The notes below the pieces were generated by a model, which made no database searches, had not been told where the DNA came from, and saw only the letters and a program-made list of their open reading frames with translations. This document shows, in pieces, positions 49,086 through 57,346 of a DNA stretch of 64,000 bases. A program made the position numbers and the translations under genes. Numbering within the stretch: position 1 is the stretch's first letter; the number at the start of each line of letters is the position of its first letter. The stretch is from PNNG01 sp964577055 (GTDB lineage Bacteria; Bacteroidota; Bacteroidia; UBA7662): assembly GCA_964577055.1 (NCBI GenBank), contig CAZNWC010000013.1, forward strand, positions 9,639-73,638, read 5' to 3'.

Positions 49086-51121
49086 AAGGGAATGAGCACG
49101 GCGCCTTCTTCAGCCACCATGCGCACAGGCAAGTGGTGTTGGGCTGCCATTTCTTGTAGTTTCCTACAATAATAAGGCGAATTAGACGAATCGAGAAGCA
49201 GGCCTTTGTATTTACACAACTGAGGAACCAGCTTGCGCCAGGCGGGCTGGTTCGAAAGCAATAGCCAATCGGCCGGAGGGAGGTCATCAGTTGCTGCTTC
49301 CCTGCCACGCAAATGCAACAAACTTCCTCCTGTCCAACGCCAGTACCTGCTAACAGCGTCGGCCAGATGGATGTCGTTTTTGATGCCTAAAGCTGTAAAG
49401 TGAGGATGCTGCGGAGCGAATGGTGCCTTGCGTTCGGGTCCCCAGTACCAGGCTTGTTGTCCAAATACAAATGCCCCAGAAGCTTCACGCCGGTTGTCGT
49501 AGATGACCAATAGGGCTTGCTGGCGGTCGACATGCAGCCGCCAAACCCCTTTGCCAAGTAAAAACAAGGCGAGTATGAGGCTCATTTGCCGCATGCGCTT
49601 GCTGCGGTATGTGTACCACCAACTGAGGGAGAGCAGGAAGGCAAAAAGCAACAAGGCCGCGGAGGCATCCAGCCGAATGCCCATGCTGACGGCACCCGGA
49701 AGGCCTTCAAAGGCCATCACCAGTTGGTTGAGCCAATAAATCCCTTTGTTGAGCAACCAGCCCAAAGGATTGGCCAAAAAGGGCAGGGGCGACAATACCA
49801 GCAGCAGTAAACAGCCAGCGAGTAAAGGTGCCATGAGGGGCAAGACCAGCAAATTGGTAAGTAAAAAGTAATTCGGAAACTGCCCGAAGTAATGCAGGGT
49901 AAGTGGCAAGGTGAACAGCTGCGCCGACAAGGTCACACAGCTTAGCTCCCAAACCCGATGTACCCAAGGATGGGGTATGTAAACCGATTTGAGCAGAAGT
50001 GGCTGTAAATACACAATGCCTGTAACAGCGGCAAAGGAAAGCTGAAAGCCGGTATCAAACAACCAAATAGGTTGGTGCCACAAAAGCAATAAGGCTGCGC
50101 CCGAAAGGGTGTTGTACACGCCTGCCTGTCTTTGCCAAAGTTTTCCCAAAGCCAATACGCTGCACATGAGGCTGGCGCGGGTAACCGATGCCGACAGACC
50201 AGTGATGGCCGCATAACTCCACAAACAACTCAATAAAATGGCCAAAAGCAAGCCCTTATGCTTGCGGAAAATTTTGCCCATAACGCTTTGCAGCAGAAGG
50301 TACACAATGCCCACGTGTAAACCCGAAACAGCCAGCACATGAATCAATCCACTACTGCTATAGGCCTGTACCAACTCGCCCGGCAAGGCCGAGCGGTCGC
50401 CCAGTAGCAGCGCCTGCGCAAAAGCACTGACCTCTGCATGTTTCAAATATAAGCGGAATTGGGAAGCGGCTGCAGCCCTTAGCCTCGCAGGATGCCACCA
50501 GGCATAGCTTCCAGCAGCTGCCCTCCATTCCCCTTTTCCTACATATAATTGGAAATAAATTCCTTTGCGCGCCAGGTATTGCCGGTAAGAAAAACCATGT
50601 GGATTGCGGTTTTCGGGCGGTTCGCCCAATTGTTTGCTCCATACCCACAGCCGGCTTCCCGCCTGCCAACCGGGATGGGTTTCGGACAGGTATAACAGCA
50701 GTTCTCCCTTGGCTGGTAGTACCGACTTTTCGTGCGATACAGCCAGGATGCTGGCGGTGGTTCGGTAACTTTTGTTCCTTGCAGTGGGCGGGTCGTTGAG
50801 CTGTACCAGCAACCAGCGGTTCTGCAGTTCCTGGAGGGAACTGGGTTGTCGGTTTTGCTCAAATTGCCGGGCGCGTGAGGCACCCAAGCACAAACAAACC
50901 AAAGCCAAACAAAAGCCCGGCAGCCAGCGCAACCTGAATTGGAAACGCCAAGGTAGTATTTCCCAAAAAAGCAAGGGCAGCAAAAGCGCCAGGGCCGCTA
51001 TCCAGCTTCCCGCCGGAGGAACCCACCAAGTCTTCAGCACCGGCAACATGCCCACTGCGGCAAACAACAGCAGCCTGAAAAGCGGCACTTGGCGCCAGTC
51101 GAAATCTACCTGCAATTGCAT
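48986..51121 (-). CDS. comEC: ComEC/Rec2-family competence DNA-uptake channel
   Basis: This 711-residue inner-membrane protein forms the channel for single-stranded DNA in natural transformation. An N-terminal DUF4131 region with three helices and an OB-like segment is followed by the Competence domain. Its signature is AFAQALLLGDRSALPGELVQ, then YSSSGLIHVLAVSGLHVGIV. About eight more helices follow. The metallo-beta-lactamase domain of longer ComEC proteins is absent, as in many Bacteroidota. The final 33 residues (WTTNFSNSTSTTASVTSSST...) are read in an alternative frame of the hydratase gene and look non-native, so the original stop may have been lost near 49085. Confidence 0.9.
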   Translation of the reverse strand: MQLQVDFDWRQVPLFRLLLFAAVGMLPVLKTWWVPPAGSWIAALALLLPLLFWEILPWRFQFRLRWLPGFCLALVCLCLGASRARQFEQNRQPSSLQELQNRWLLVQLNDPPTARNKSYRTTASILAVSHEKSVLPAKGELLLYLSETHPGWQAGSRLWVWSKQLGEPPENRNPHGFSYRQYLARKGIYFQLYVGKGEWRAAAGSYAWWHPARLRAAAASQFRLYLKHAEVSAFAQALLLGDRSALPGELVQAYSSSGLIHVLAVSGLHVGIVYLLLQSVMGKIFRKHKGLLLAILLSCLWSYAAITGLSASVTRASLMCSVLALGKLWQRQAGVYNTLSGAALLLLWHQPIWLFDTGFQLSFAAVTGIVYLQPLLLKSVYIPHPWVHRVWELSCVTLSAQLFTLPLTLHYFGQFPNYFLLTNLLVLPLMAPLLAGCLLLLVLSPLPFLANPLGWLLNKGIYWLNQLVMAFEGLPGAVSMGIRLDASAALLLFAFLLSLSWWYTYRSKRMRQMSLILALFLLGKGVWRLHVDRQQALLVIYDNRREASGAFVFGQQAWYWGPERKAPFAPQHPHFTALGIKNDIHLADAVSRYWRWTGGSLLHLRGREAATDDLPPADWLLLSNQPAWRKLVPQLCKYKGLLLDSSNSPYYCRKLQEMAAQHHLPVRMVAEEGAVLIPLWTTNFSNSTSTTASVTSSSTVPKSAMLLTPSW

Positions 51122-51157
51122 GCTTGAATTTAAGCAGCAGGGCGATTGACCTGGCGG

Positions 51158-51195
51158 TTGTATAGCAAACTGTATATATACAATTTAGTATACAA
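51158..51195. promoter_or_regulatory. Four-half-site palindrome between comEC and a divergent membrane-protein gene
   Basis: The order is TTGTATA, 6 nt, TGTATATATACA, 6 nt, TATACAA: four TGTATA-type half-sites with exact mirror symmetry over 38 bp. It lies 37 nt upstream of the comEC start and 52 nt upstream of the divergent gene, and probably binds a dimeric or tetrameric regulator. Confidence 0.65.
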
Positions 51196-51246
51196 TTGTT
51201 TTTTGGCGTAGCTTGCAATGAAAACAAATCAAAACAGCAATTTTTC

Positions 51247-51657
51247 ATGCCCGTCTTGGCCTCCCACCGCTTCCGCATGCGCCGCCGCCTTGCTGTGCAC
51301 ATCGATCGCAGGCTGCAGTGGCTGCCTTTCAGTGAAAGTCAGAAGGCCATGCTGGTCAAAGGCATTCATGAAGGGGGCTTTTGGCTTTCCTTTGCCTTGT
51401 ATTGGCTGTGGCCTGCGGCCCGCCCCGCCATTTTGGTGTTGTATCTGTTCGTCTGGGCGAGTCAACTTTGGTTGGGTGGCTGCCTGCTCACCATCCTCGA
51501 GCGATACTACAGCCAGCAGCGCACCACCATCATGGATCCTTGGCTTAGCCGTATGGGCTTGCCGCAAAACCACCAATGGCGCATCCGCCTCACTTTATTC
51601 GCCAGCAGTGGTTCGCTGCTGTTGATGATGCTCGAACGTTTGGGCTATTTCGGCTAA
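51247..51657 (+). CDS. Hypothetical small membrane protein
   Basis: This protein of 136 residues has a basic N-terminus (RFRMRRRLAVHIDRRLQWLP) and two or three hydrophobic helices: GFWLSFALYWLWPAARPAIL, VLYLFVWASQLWLGGCLLTI and LFASSGSLLLMMLERLGYF. It is probably an inner-membrane protein. I do not recognise a family. The ATG at 51247 is preferred to one at 51196, which would lie directly against the palindrome; an ATG at 51277 is also possible. It is divergent from comEC, and its 3' end overlaps the convergent GNAT gene by 4 nt. Confidence 0.6.
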   Translation: MPVLASHRFRMRRRLAVHIDRRLQWLPFSESQKAMLVKGIHEGGFWLSFALYWLWPAARPAILVLYLFVWASQLWLGGCLLTILERYYSQQRTTIMDPWLSRMGLPQNHQWRIRLTLFASSGSLLLMMLERLGYFG

Positions 51658-52106
51658 GCCGGCTTCCACACACATTTAAAATGCGGAATATTCGCTTCCC
51701 AAAAGCGCTCGCCTTGGGGCAAAAAGTTGTTTTTGCGGTAAAATTCCAGGGCGTGTTCCTGGGCATGAAGGTAAATGGAACGACCATCTTTGGGGATCAA
51801 CGCCAGCATGCCCCGCAGCACCTGCTCGCCATAACCCTTGCCACGTTCGCCTGCCAAAACGGCCATGCGCTCTACCTTCCAGCCTTTGTTGGTACTGCGG
51901 AAACGGCCGGTAGCCACACCTTGGCCAGCTACCCGCAGCAAAAAGTGGCGCGAACTGCTTTCAAATTCGTCGTATTCTTCTTCCGGGTCTACCTGCTGCT
52001 CTTCCACAAACACCACCCGACGGATGGCGAATACTTCGTCAAGTGACTGGCTATCGGTGATTTCGGAGAACTCCACAAGGGGTTGATTTTCGTGAATGGC
52101 GGTCAT
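51654..52106 (-). CDS. GNAT-family N-acetyltransferase
   Basis: This 150-residue acetyl-CoA-dependent acetyltransferase has a short N-terminal strand. AIRRVVFVEEQQVDPEEEYD is characteristic of the ElaA/YjcF-like GNAT group. The acetyl-CoA binding motif is VERMAVLAGERGKGYGEQVL (R/Q-x-x-G-x-G/A form RGKGYG). HAQEHALEFYRKNNF with the conserved Tyr follows. The start at 52106 (MTAIHENQP) is preferred to an in-frame ATG ten codons upstream. The substrate is unknown. Confidence 0.88.
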   Translation of the reverse strand: MTAIHENQPLVEFSEITDSQSLDEVFAIRRVVFVEEQQVDPEEEYDEFESSSRHFLLRVAGQGVATGRFRSTNKGWKVERMAVLAGERGKGYGEQVLRGMLALIPKDGRSIYLHAQEHALEFYRKNNFLPQGERFWEANIPHFKCVWKPA

Positions 52107-52161
52107 GCGATTTTTACTTAGTTTTGTCGCTTCCAAATTAACCCAATAATAACTGCTCGTT

Positions 52162-53220
52162 ATGGCAAATCAAAAAATAGTGGAAGCTTTGGGCGCTCAG
52201 GCCGATTACCTGTTGGGCCATACCTCCAAAACCATCAGCAAAGAAATGTTGCACGCTCCGGGTGGCGATTTTGTAGATCGCATTTGGGCGGGCTCTAACC
52301 GCAATAACCAAACCTTGCGCAGCATGCAGGCGCTGTACGACAACGGCCGCCTCGCTGGCACAGGTTATTTGAGCATCCTGCCAGTAGACCAAGGCATTGA
52401 GCATTCTGCTGGGTCGTCTTTCGCACCCAATCCCATTTATTTCGACAGCGAGAACATCGTGAAGCTGGCCATCGAGTCGGGTTGCAACGCGGTGGCTTCT
52501 ACTTATGGCGTTTTGGCCTCGGTATCGCGCAAATACGCACACAAAATTCCTTTCGTGGTAAAAATCAACCACAACGAATTTTTGAGCTACCCCAATAAGT
52601 ACGACCAAATCATGTTTGGCTCTATCAAGGAAGCTTGGGAAATGGGTGCTGTGGCCGTGGGTGCTACCATCTATTTCGGTTCAGCTGAGTCGAGCCGCCA
52701 AATCATTGAAGTTTCTAAGGCCTTTGAAATGGCGCATGCCCTGGGCATGACCACCATTTTGTGGTGCTATACCCGCAACAACGGCTTTAAAGTAGATGGG
52801 GTGGATTACCACACTTCGGCCGACTTATCGTCGCAAGCCAACCACTTGGGTGTAACCATCCAGGCCGACATCATCAAGCAAAAACTCCCCACCAACAACG
52901 GCGGTTACCTGGCTACCAAGCATGGCAAAACCCACCCCAAGGTGTACAGCGAGCTGAGCAGCGACCACCCCATCGATTTGTGCCGCTACCAAGTGGCCAA
53001 CTGCTACATGGGCCGAGCAGGCTTGATTAACTCTGGTGGCGAATCTAAAGGCGAAAGCGATTTGGCCGAAGCCGTTGCAACCGCCGTCATCAACAAGCGC
53101 GCAGGTGGCACCGGCCTCATTTTGGGCCGCAAAGCCTTCCAGCGCCCCATGAACGAGGGTGTAGCGTTGCTGAATACCATTCAGGACGTTTACCTCGACA
53201 ACAGCATCGACTTAGCATAA
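52162..53220 (+). CDS. fbaB: Class I fructose-bisphosphate aldolase (FbaB/DhnA type)
   Basis: This 352-residue Schiff-base aldolase cleaves fructose 1,6-bisphosphate in glycolysis and forms it in gluconeogenesis. It matches the bacterial/archaeal class IA group: GYLSILPVDQGIEHSAGSSF, then CNAVASTYGVLASVSRKYA, PFVVKINHNE and GLINSGGESKGESDLAEAV. The near C-terminal RAGGTGLILGRKAFQRPM is typical. It lies 16 nt upstream of accD on the same strand, so the two are probably cotranscribed. Confidence 0.93.
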   Translation: MANQKIVEALGAQADYLLGHTSKTISKEMLHAPGGDFVDRIWAGSNRNNQTLRSMQALYDNGRLAGTGYLSILPVDQGIEHSAGSSFAPNPIYFDSENIVKLAIESGCNAVASTYGVLASVSRKYAHKIPFVVKINHNEFLSYPNKYDQIMFGSIKEAWEMGAVAVGATIYFGSAESSRQIIEVSKAFEMAHALGMTTILWCYTRNNGFKVDGVDYHTSADLSSQANHLGVTIQADIIKQKLPTNNGGYLATKHGKTHPKVYSELSSDHPIDLCRYQVANCYMGRAGLINSGGESKGESDLAEAVATAVINKRAGGTGLILGRKAFQRPMNEGVALLNTIQDVYLDNSIDLA

Positions 53221-53235
53221 CCTAAATACAACCGA

Positions 53236-54081
53236 ATGGCTTGGTTTAAGCGTTCCACCGCTGGGGTGACTACCAGCACCGAAGAAAAACTCGACGTCCC
53301 CGACGGCCTGTGGTTCAAATGCCCTTCGTGCAAATCTTCCTTGCTGTCGAAAGACCTCAAGGAAAACAAATTTGTTTGCACCCAGTGTAACTACCACTGC
53401 CGCATTGGCTCGGCCGAGTATTTCGAAATCATTTTCGACGACAATCAATTCGAAGAGCTCGATGCCAACATGACCTCGGGCGACCCATTGCAATTCACCG
53501 ATACCAAGGCGTATAAAGACCGCTTGAAGGCAACCATTGCCAAAACCGGTTTGAAAGACGCCATCCGTTCGGCGGTGGGCAATGTAGAAGGACTGCCGTT
53601 GGTGGTGAGCTGCATGGATTTCGACTTCATTGGCGGATCGATGGGCTCGGTGATGGGCGAAAAAATTGCCCGCGCCATCGACAAAGCCCGCGAACTGAAA
53701 TGTCCGGTGATGGTGATCAGCAAATCGGGTGGGGCACGCATGATGGAAGCCGCTTTTTCGCTCATGCAAATGGCCAAAACCTCGGCCAAGCTGGCGCAGG
53801 CCGGACAAGAAGGCGTGCCTTACATCTCGCTCATGACCGACCCTACCACCGGTGGTGTAACGGCTTCGTTTGCCATGTTGGGCGATTTTAACCTGGCCGA
53901 ACCCAATGCCCTGATTGGTTTTGCCGGTCCCCGCGTAATCAAAGAAACCATCAAAAAAGACCTTCCCAAGGGCTTCCAGTCGGCCGAATCGGTGATGGAA
54001 ACCGGCTTTATCGACTTCATTGTCGACCGCAAAGAGCTCAAGCCCACCTTGGCCAAGTTGCTGCGGTTGATGGCGAATTGA
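53236..54081 (+). CDS. accD: Acetyl-CoA carboxylase carboxyltransferase subunit beta
   Basis: This 281-residue beta subunit partners AccA (38.8-39.8 kb) in malonyl-CoA synthesis. The N-terminal zinc ribbon is complete: CPSCKSSLL and CTQCNYHCRIGS supply the four cysteines. The carboxyltransferase core has SCMDFDFIGGSMGSVMGEKI, SKSGGARMMEAAFSLMQM and TGGVTASFAMLGDFNLAEPN with FAGPRVIKETIKKDLP. A terminator lies 22 nt after the stop. Confidence 0.96.
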   Translation: MAWFKRSTAGVTTSTEEKLDVPDGLWFKCPSCKSSLLSKDLKENKFVCTQCNYHCRIGSAEYFEIIFDDNQFEELDANMTSGDPLQFTDTKAYKDRLKATIAKTGLKDAIRSAVGNVEGLPLVVSCMDFDFIGGSMGSVMGEKIARAIDKARELKCPVMVISKSGGARMMEAAFSLMQMAKTSAKLAQAGQEGVPYISLMTDPTTGGVTASFAMLGDFNLAEPNALIGFAGPRVIKETIKKDLPKGFQSAESVMETGFIDFIVDRKELKPTLAKLLRLMAN

Positions 54082-54103
54082 TGGTGCGGCAATTCAAGAC
54101 AAG

Positions 54104-54133
54104 CCCGCTTCATGGAGATGAAGCGGGTTTTTA
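54104..54133 (+). terminator. Terminator after accD
   Basis: A 10-bp stem CCCGCTTCAT/ATGAAGCGGG with a 4-nt loop is followed by a T run. Confidence 0.9.
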
Positions 54134-54152
54134 GTTTTTAGCAACAACTCCC

Positions 54153-54183
54153 TTGGAAATTAATTTTCCTTGCCGTACATTTG
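54153..54183 (+). promoter_or_regulatory. Promoter of rpsO
   Basis: TTG at 54153-54155 and TACATTTG at 54176-54183 are separated by 20 nt, 35 nt upstream of rpsO. Confidence 0.65.
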
Positions 54184-54218
54184 CAGACTCGTTCAGAAAC
54201 AAGGAAAAACACAATAAG

Positions 54219-54488
54219 ATGCATCTCGATACCGCTCAAAAGCAAGAGATTTACAAGAAGTATGGTAAAGGCGCTCAGGACACAGGTTCTGCAGAAAGCC
54301 AGATTGCGCAATTTACTGAGCGCATTGCACACCTTACGGCCCACCTCAAGAGTAACCGCAAAGACTTTTCTACCCAGCAGGCACTGATCAAGCTGGTAGG
54401 CAAGCGTCGCGATCTGCTGACCTATTTGCAGAAAAACGACATCATGCGTTACCGCGCTATTCTCGAAAAACTGAACCTGCGTAAGTGA
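54219..54488 (+). CDS. rpsO: 30S ribosomal protein S15
   Basis: This 89-residue protein binds 16S rRNA early in small-subunit assembly. It has the standard core: DTGSAESQIAQFTERIAHLT, HLKSNRKDFSTQQALIKLVG and KRRDLLTYLQKNDIMRYRAI. The ATG at 54219 (MHLDTAQKQ) matches family length; an in-frame ATG at 54153 would overlap the promoter. It has its own terminator and lies upstream of pnp, the common rpsO-pnp order. Confidence 0.97.
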   Translation: MHLDTAQKQEIYKKYGKGAQDTGSAESQIAQFTERIAHLTAHLKSNRKDFSTQQALIKLVGKRRDLLTYLQKNDIMRYRAILEKLNLRK

Positions 54489-54510
54489 TTGGCAGGTGAT
54501 TACCCAAAAC

Positions 54511-54541
54511 AAGGCGATGTATTACACATTCGCCTTTTTTA
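54511..54541 (+). terminator. Terminator between rpsO and pnp
   Basis: AAGGCGATGT pairs with ACATTCGCCTT with one bulge and a 5-nt loop, followed by a T run. Confidence 0.82.
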
Positions 54542-54583
54542 CTTTATACTAGCTGCAATAAAAGAAAGATTGAGAGGAAAAAA

Positions 54584-56848
54584 ATGAAACCAACTCCTGT
54601 TAGCAAAACCATCGATTTAGGCGATGGCAGGAACATCACCATCGAAACCGGAGTACTGGCCAAGCAGGCCGACGGTGCGGTGGTAGTACGTATGGGCGAC
54701 ACCATGTTGCTCGCAACCGTGGTATCGGCACGTGAAGCCAAAGAAGACGTTGACTTCATGCCGCTGACCGTAGATTACCAAGAAAAATTTGCCTCTACCG
54801 GTAAAATCCCCGGAGGCTTCCTCAAGCGCGAAGGCCGTTTGAGCGATTACGAAATTTTGATCAGCCGCCTCATCGACCGGGCTTTGCGTCCGCTCTTCCC
54901 TGAGGACTACCATGCCGACACCCAGGTGCAGGTGACCCTCATCAGTGCCGATAAAGATATCTATCCCGATGCCCTCGCCGGTTTGGCCGCTTCTGCTGCC
55001 TTGGCCGTTTCTGATGTGCCGTTCAACGGTCCCATCTCCGAAGTACGCGTGGCCCGCATCAACAGTGAATTCCGCATCAACCCCACCATCAGCGAAATGG
55101 CTGGTGCCGACATCGACATCATGTTGGCGGCCACCCTCGACAATGTGATGATGGTAGAAGGTGAAGCCAAAGAATGTTCAGAAGCCGAACTGGCCGAAGC
55201 CATCCGCATCGGTCACGAAGCCATCAAAAAGCAGTGTCAGGCCCAGCTCGATCTCCGTGCTGCCGTTGGCGTAACCCCACGCAGCTACAACCACGAGCGT
55301 TCGAATCCCGAATTGCAAGCGGCGGTAGAGGCTTTCTGCTACGACAAAGTATATGCGGTTGCCAAATCGGGTGCGCCCAAACACGAGCGTGCCGCCGGTT
55401 TCAAACAAGTACTCGACGAATTTATTGCCAGCCTGGGCGAAGGTGCTGAGGTTGACAAGTTTTTGGTGAAGAAGTATTTCCACGATGTGGAGTACCGCGC
55501 CATGCGCAACATGATCCTCGACGAGGAGCGTCGCCTCGACGGCCGCAAACTCAACGAAATCCGCCCCATCTGGTGCGAAGTTGGTTATTTGCCCAGCACC
55601 CACGGTTCGGCGGTATTTACCCGCGGCGAAACCCAGTCGCTCACTTCGGTGACCCTGGGTTCTAAAGAAGACGAGCAGATGTTGGATGGTGCCATGTTCT
55701 CGGGTTACAACCAGTTCATGTTGCACTACAACTTCCCATCGTTCTCAACCGGTGAAACACGTCCGAACCGCGGTCCCGGGCGTCGTGAAATTGGTCACGG
55801 CAATCTGGCCATGCGTTCGCTCAAGCAGGTATTGCCTCCGGCCGAAGAATGTCCCTACACCATCCGCGTGGTGAGCGACATCCTCGAGTCGAACGGTTCT
55901 TCTTCCATGGCCACCGTTTGTGCCGGTACCCTGGCGCTCATGGATGCCGGTGTGCAAATCAAGGCGCCCGTTTCGGGTATCGCCATGGGTTTGGTAACCG
56001 ACGGCAAGCGCTTCAAGGTATTGAGTGACATCCTCGGCGACGAAGACCACCTCGGCGATATGGACTTCAAACTCACCGGTACCGTGAACGGTATCACCGG
56101 TTGTCAGATGGACATCAAAATCGACGGTTTGCCTTACGAGGTGCTGTTGCAAGCCCTCAAGCAAGCCGGTGAAGGCCGTGCATACATCTTGGGCGAAATG
56201 AACAAGACCCTGGCCGCACCCCGTGAAGATTACCGCGAGCACGTGCCACGGATTACCCAGCTCAAAATCGACCGCGAGTTCATTGGTGCCGTCATCGGAC
56301 CTGGTGGCAAAATCATTCAGGAAATCCAGCGCGAAACCAATTCGACCATCAGCATTGAAGAAAAGGGCGAATTTGGCATTGTTCAAATTTACACCAACGA
56401 CAAGGCCGGTATGGATGCTGCCGTGAAGCGCATCAAAGGCATTGCCGCCAAGGCCGAAGTAGGCATGGTGTACAAGGGCAAAGTGCGTAGCATCATGCCA
56501 TTTGGTGCCTTTGTAGAGTTTTTGCCTGGCAAAGACGGTTTACTCCACATCAGCGAAATCAGCTGGGAGCGCCTCGAAACCATGGACGGCATCTACAAAG
56601 AAGGCGACCAGGTGGAAGTGAAGTTGGTAGAAGTTGATCCGAAGACGGGCAAGTTCCGTTTGTCGGTGAAGGCTTTGCTGCCACGCCCTGAGGGCATGCC
56701 TGAGCCCAGCGAGCGTCCGCGCCGCGAAGACCGTGGCGACCGTGGCGACCGCCGCGATCGTGGTCCACGCGATGGTGATCGCCGCGACCGTGGTCCGCGC
56801 GAAGAACGTGGTCCCCGTCCTCCCCGTGAGGAAGGCAACAACGAATAA
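54584..56848 (+). CDS. pnp: Polyribonucleotide nucleotidyltransferase (PNPase)
   Basis: This 754-residue phosphorolytic 3'-5' exoribonuclease degrades mRNA. Two RNase PH domains (residues 1-230 and 315-550) contain VVVRMGDTMLLATVVSAREA, FLKREGRLSDYEILISRLID and FTRGETQSLTSVTLGSKEDE. FPSFSTGETRPNRGPGRREI follows. A KH domain (FIGAVIGPGGKIIQEIQRET) and an S1 domain (YKGKVRSIMPFGAFVEFLPG) complete the family layout. The last 50 residues are an Arg/Asp/Gly-rich tail (REDRGDRGDRRDRGPRD), which may be an extra RNA- or protein-contact region. A terminator follows. Confidence 0.97.
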   Translation: MKPTPVSKTIDLGDGRNITIETGVLAKQADGAVVVRMGDTMLLATVVSAREAKEDVDFMPLTVDYQEKFASTGKIPGGFLKREGRLSDYEILISRLIDRALRPLFPEDYHADTQVQVTLISADKDIYPDALAGLAASAALAVSDVPFNGPISEVRVARINSEFRINPTISEMAGADIDIMLAATLDNVMMVEGEAKECSEAELAEAIRIGHEAIKKQCQAQLDLRAAVGVTPRSYNHERSNPELQAAVEAFCYDKVYAVAKSGAPKHERAAGFKQVLDEFIASLGEGAEVDKFLVKKYFHDVEYRAMRNMILDEERRLDGRKLNEIRPIWCEVGYLPSTHGSAVFTRGETQSLTSVTLGSKEDEQMLDGAMFSGYNQFMLHYNFPSFSTGETRPNRGPGRREIGHGNLAMRSLKQVLPPAEECPYTIRVVSDILESNGSSSMATVCAGTLALMDAGVQIKAPVSGIAMGLVTDGKRFKVLSDILGDEDHLGDMDFKLTGTVNGITGCQMDIKIDGLPYEVLLQALKQAGEGRAYILGEMNKTLAAPREDYREHVPRITQLKIDREFIGAVIGPGGKIIQEIQRETNSTISIEEKGEFGIVQIYTNDKAGMDAAVKRIKGIAAKAEVGMVYKGKVRSIMPFGAFVEFLPGKDGLLHISEISWERLETMDGIYKEGDQVEVKLVEVDPKTGKFRLSVKALLPRPEGMPEPSERPRREDRGDRGDRRDRGPRDGDRRDRGPREERGPRPPREEGNNE

Positions 56849-56876
56849 GTTTATTTATCCTGTTTAATGCGAGAGA

Positions 56877-56903
56877 GGCCACCTTCGGGTGGCTTTTCTT
56901 TTT
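56877..56903 (+). terminator. Terminator after pnp
   Basis: The short stem GCCACC/GGTGGC has a 4-nt loop (TTCG) and is followed by a T-rich tract. Confidence 0.75.
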
Positions 56904-57220
56904 GGTGGTGATGGGGGTTTAACCGCAGAGGTGGGGAGGGGAAATAGGCGATTGACTGACTGAAGTGCAGGTTTTGAGATTGGGCAGCTTGAAACGCTTT
57001 GCGAATCAGTGCAGGCTCAGGCTTCAGCTAGCCACGAGGTACCGGAGCATTTTGGCTGGCGCTGCTTCGCAGCGTGGCCAGAGACCGCAGAGCTAATCAA
57101 ACGGGAATCTGGGGTGGCTCTTCTTTTCGCCCATGCATTTACGAACACTTTATAAATGCAGCAATGTTGTATCAAAAATGCAAGCGCATGCCTGATATTT
57201 GAAAGTGTAAAAAAACGTTA

Positions 57221-57234
57221 AGTAAAATTTTACT
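57221..57234. promoter_or_regulatory. Palindrome AGTAAAATTTTACT upstream of rpoD
   Basis: A perfect 14-bp palindrome followed by ATAAA. A near copy occurs at 23195 upstream of the seven-repeat surface-protein gene. Confidence 0.35.
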
Positions 57235-57295
57235 ATAAAGCTTGACAAGCTGCTGCTTCTGGCTTTAATTCGTAGTTGATTCAGGAAATAATGGG

Positions 57296-57339
57296 CCTGA
57301 CTTTTTTCAAAGTCAAGATTCTATTTCCCCTAAGTCAGG
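57296..57339 (+). promoter_or_regulatory. Mutually exclusive hairpins in the rpoD leader
   Basis: CCTGACTT (57296-57303) can pair with AAGTCAGG (57332-57339), which contains part of the ribosome-binding AGGAG. Alternatively TGACTTT (57298-57304) can pair with AAAGTCA (57309-57315) across a 4-nt loop. The two foldings share the same upstream bases. Confidence 0.45.
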
Positions 57340-57346
57340 AGAAACC

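Larger units (their letters stand above)
56904..57346. other. Long leader/intergenic region before rpoD
   Basis: 443 nt without a convincing gene. It holds two ACCGCAGAG words (around 56922 and 57084), a GC-rich hairpin (GGCGCTGC/GCAGCG around 57057-57074), the AGTAAAATTTTACT palindrome at 57221 and the rpoD leader hairpins at 57296-57339. Confidence 0.7.

Noticed and set aside
51158..51195. The TGTATA array as a transposon end
   Set aside because: No transposase, target duplication or second end is nearby. Symmetry and promoter position fit an operator better.
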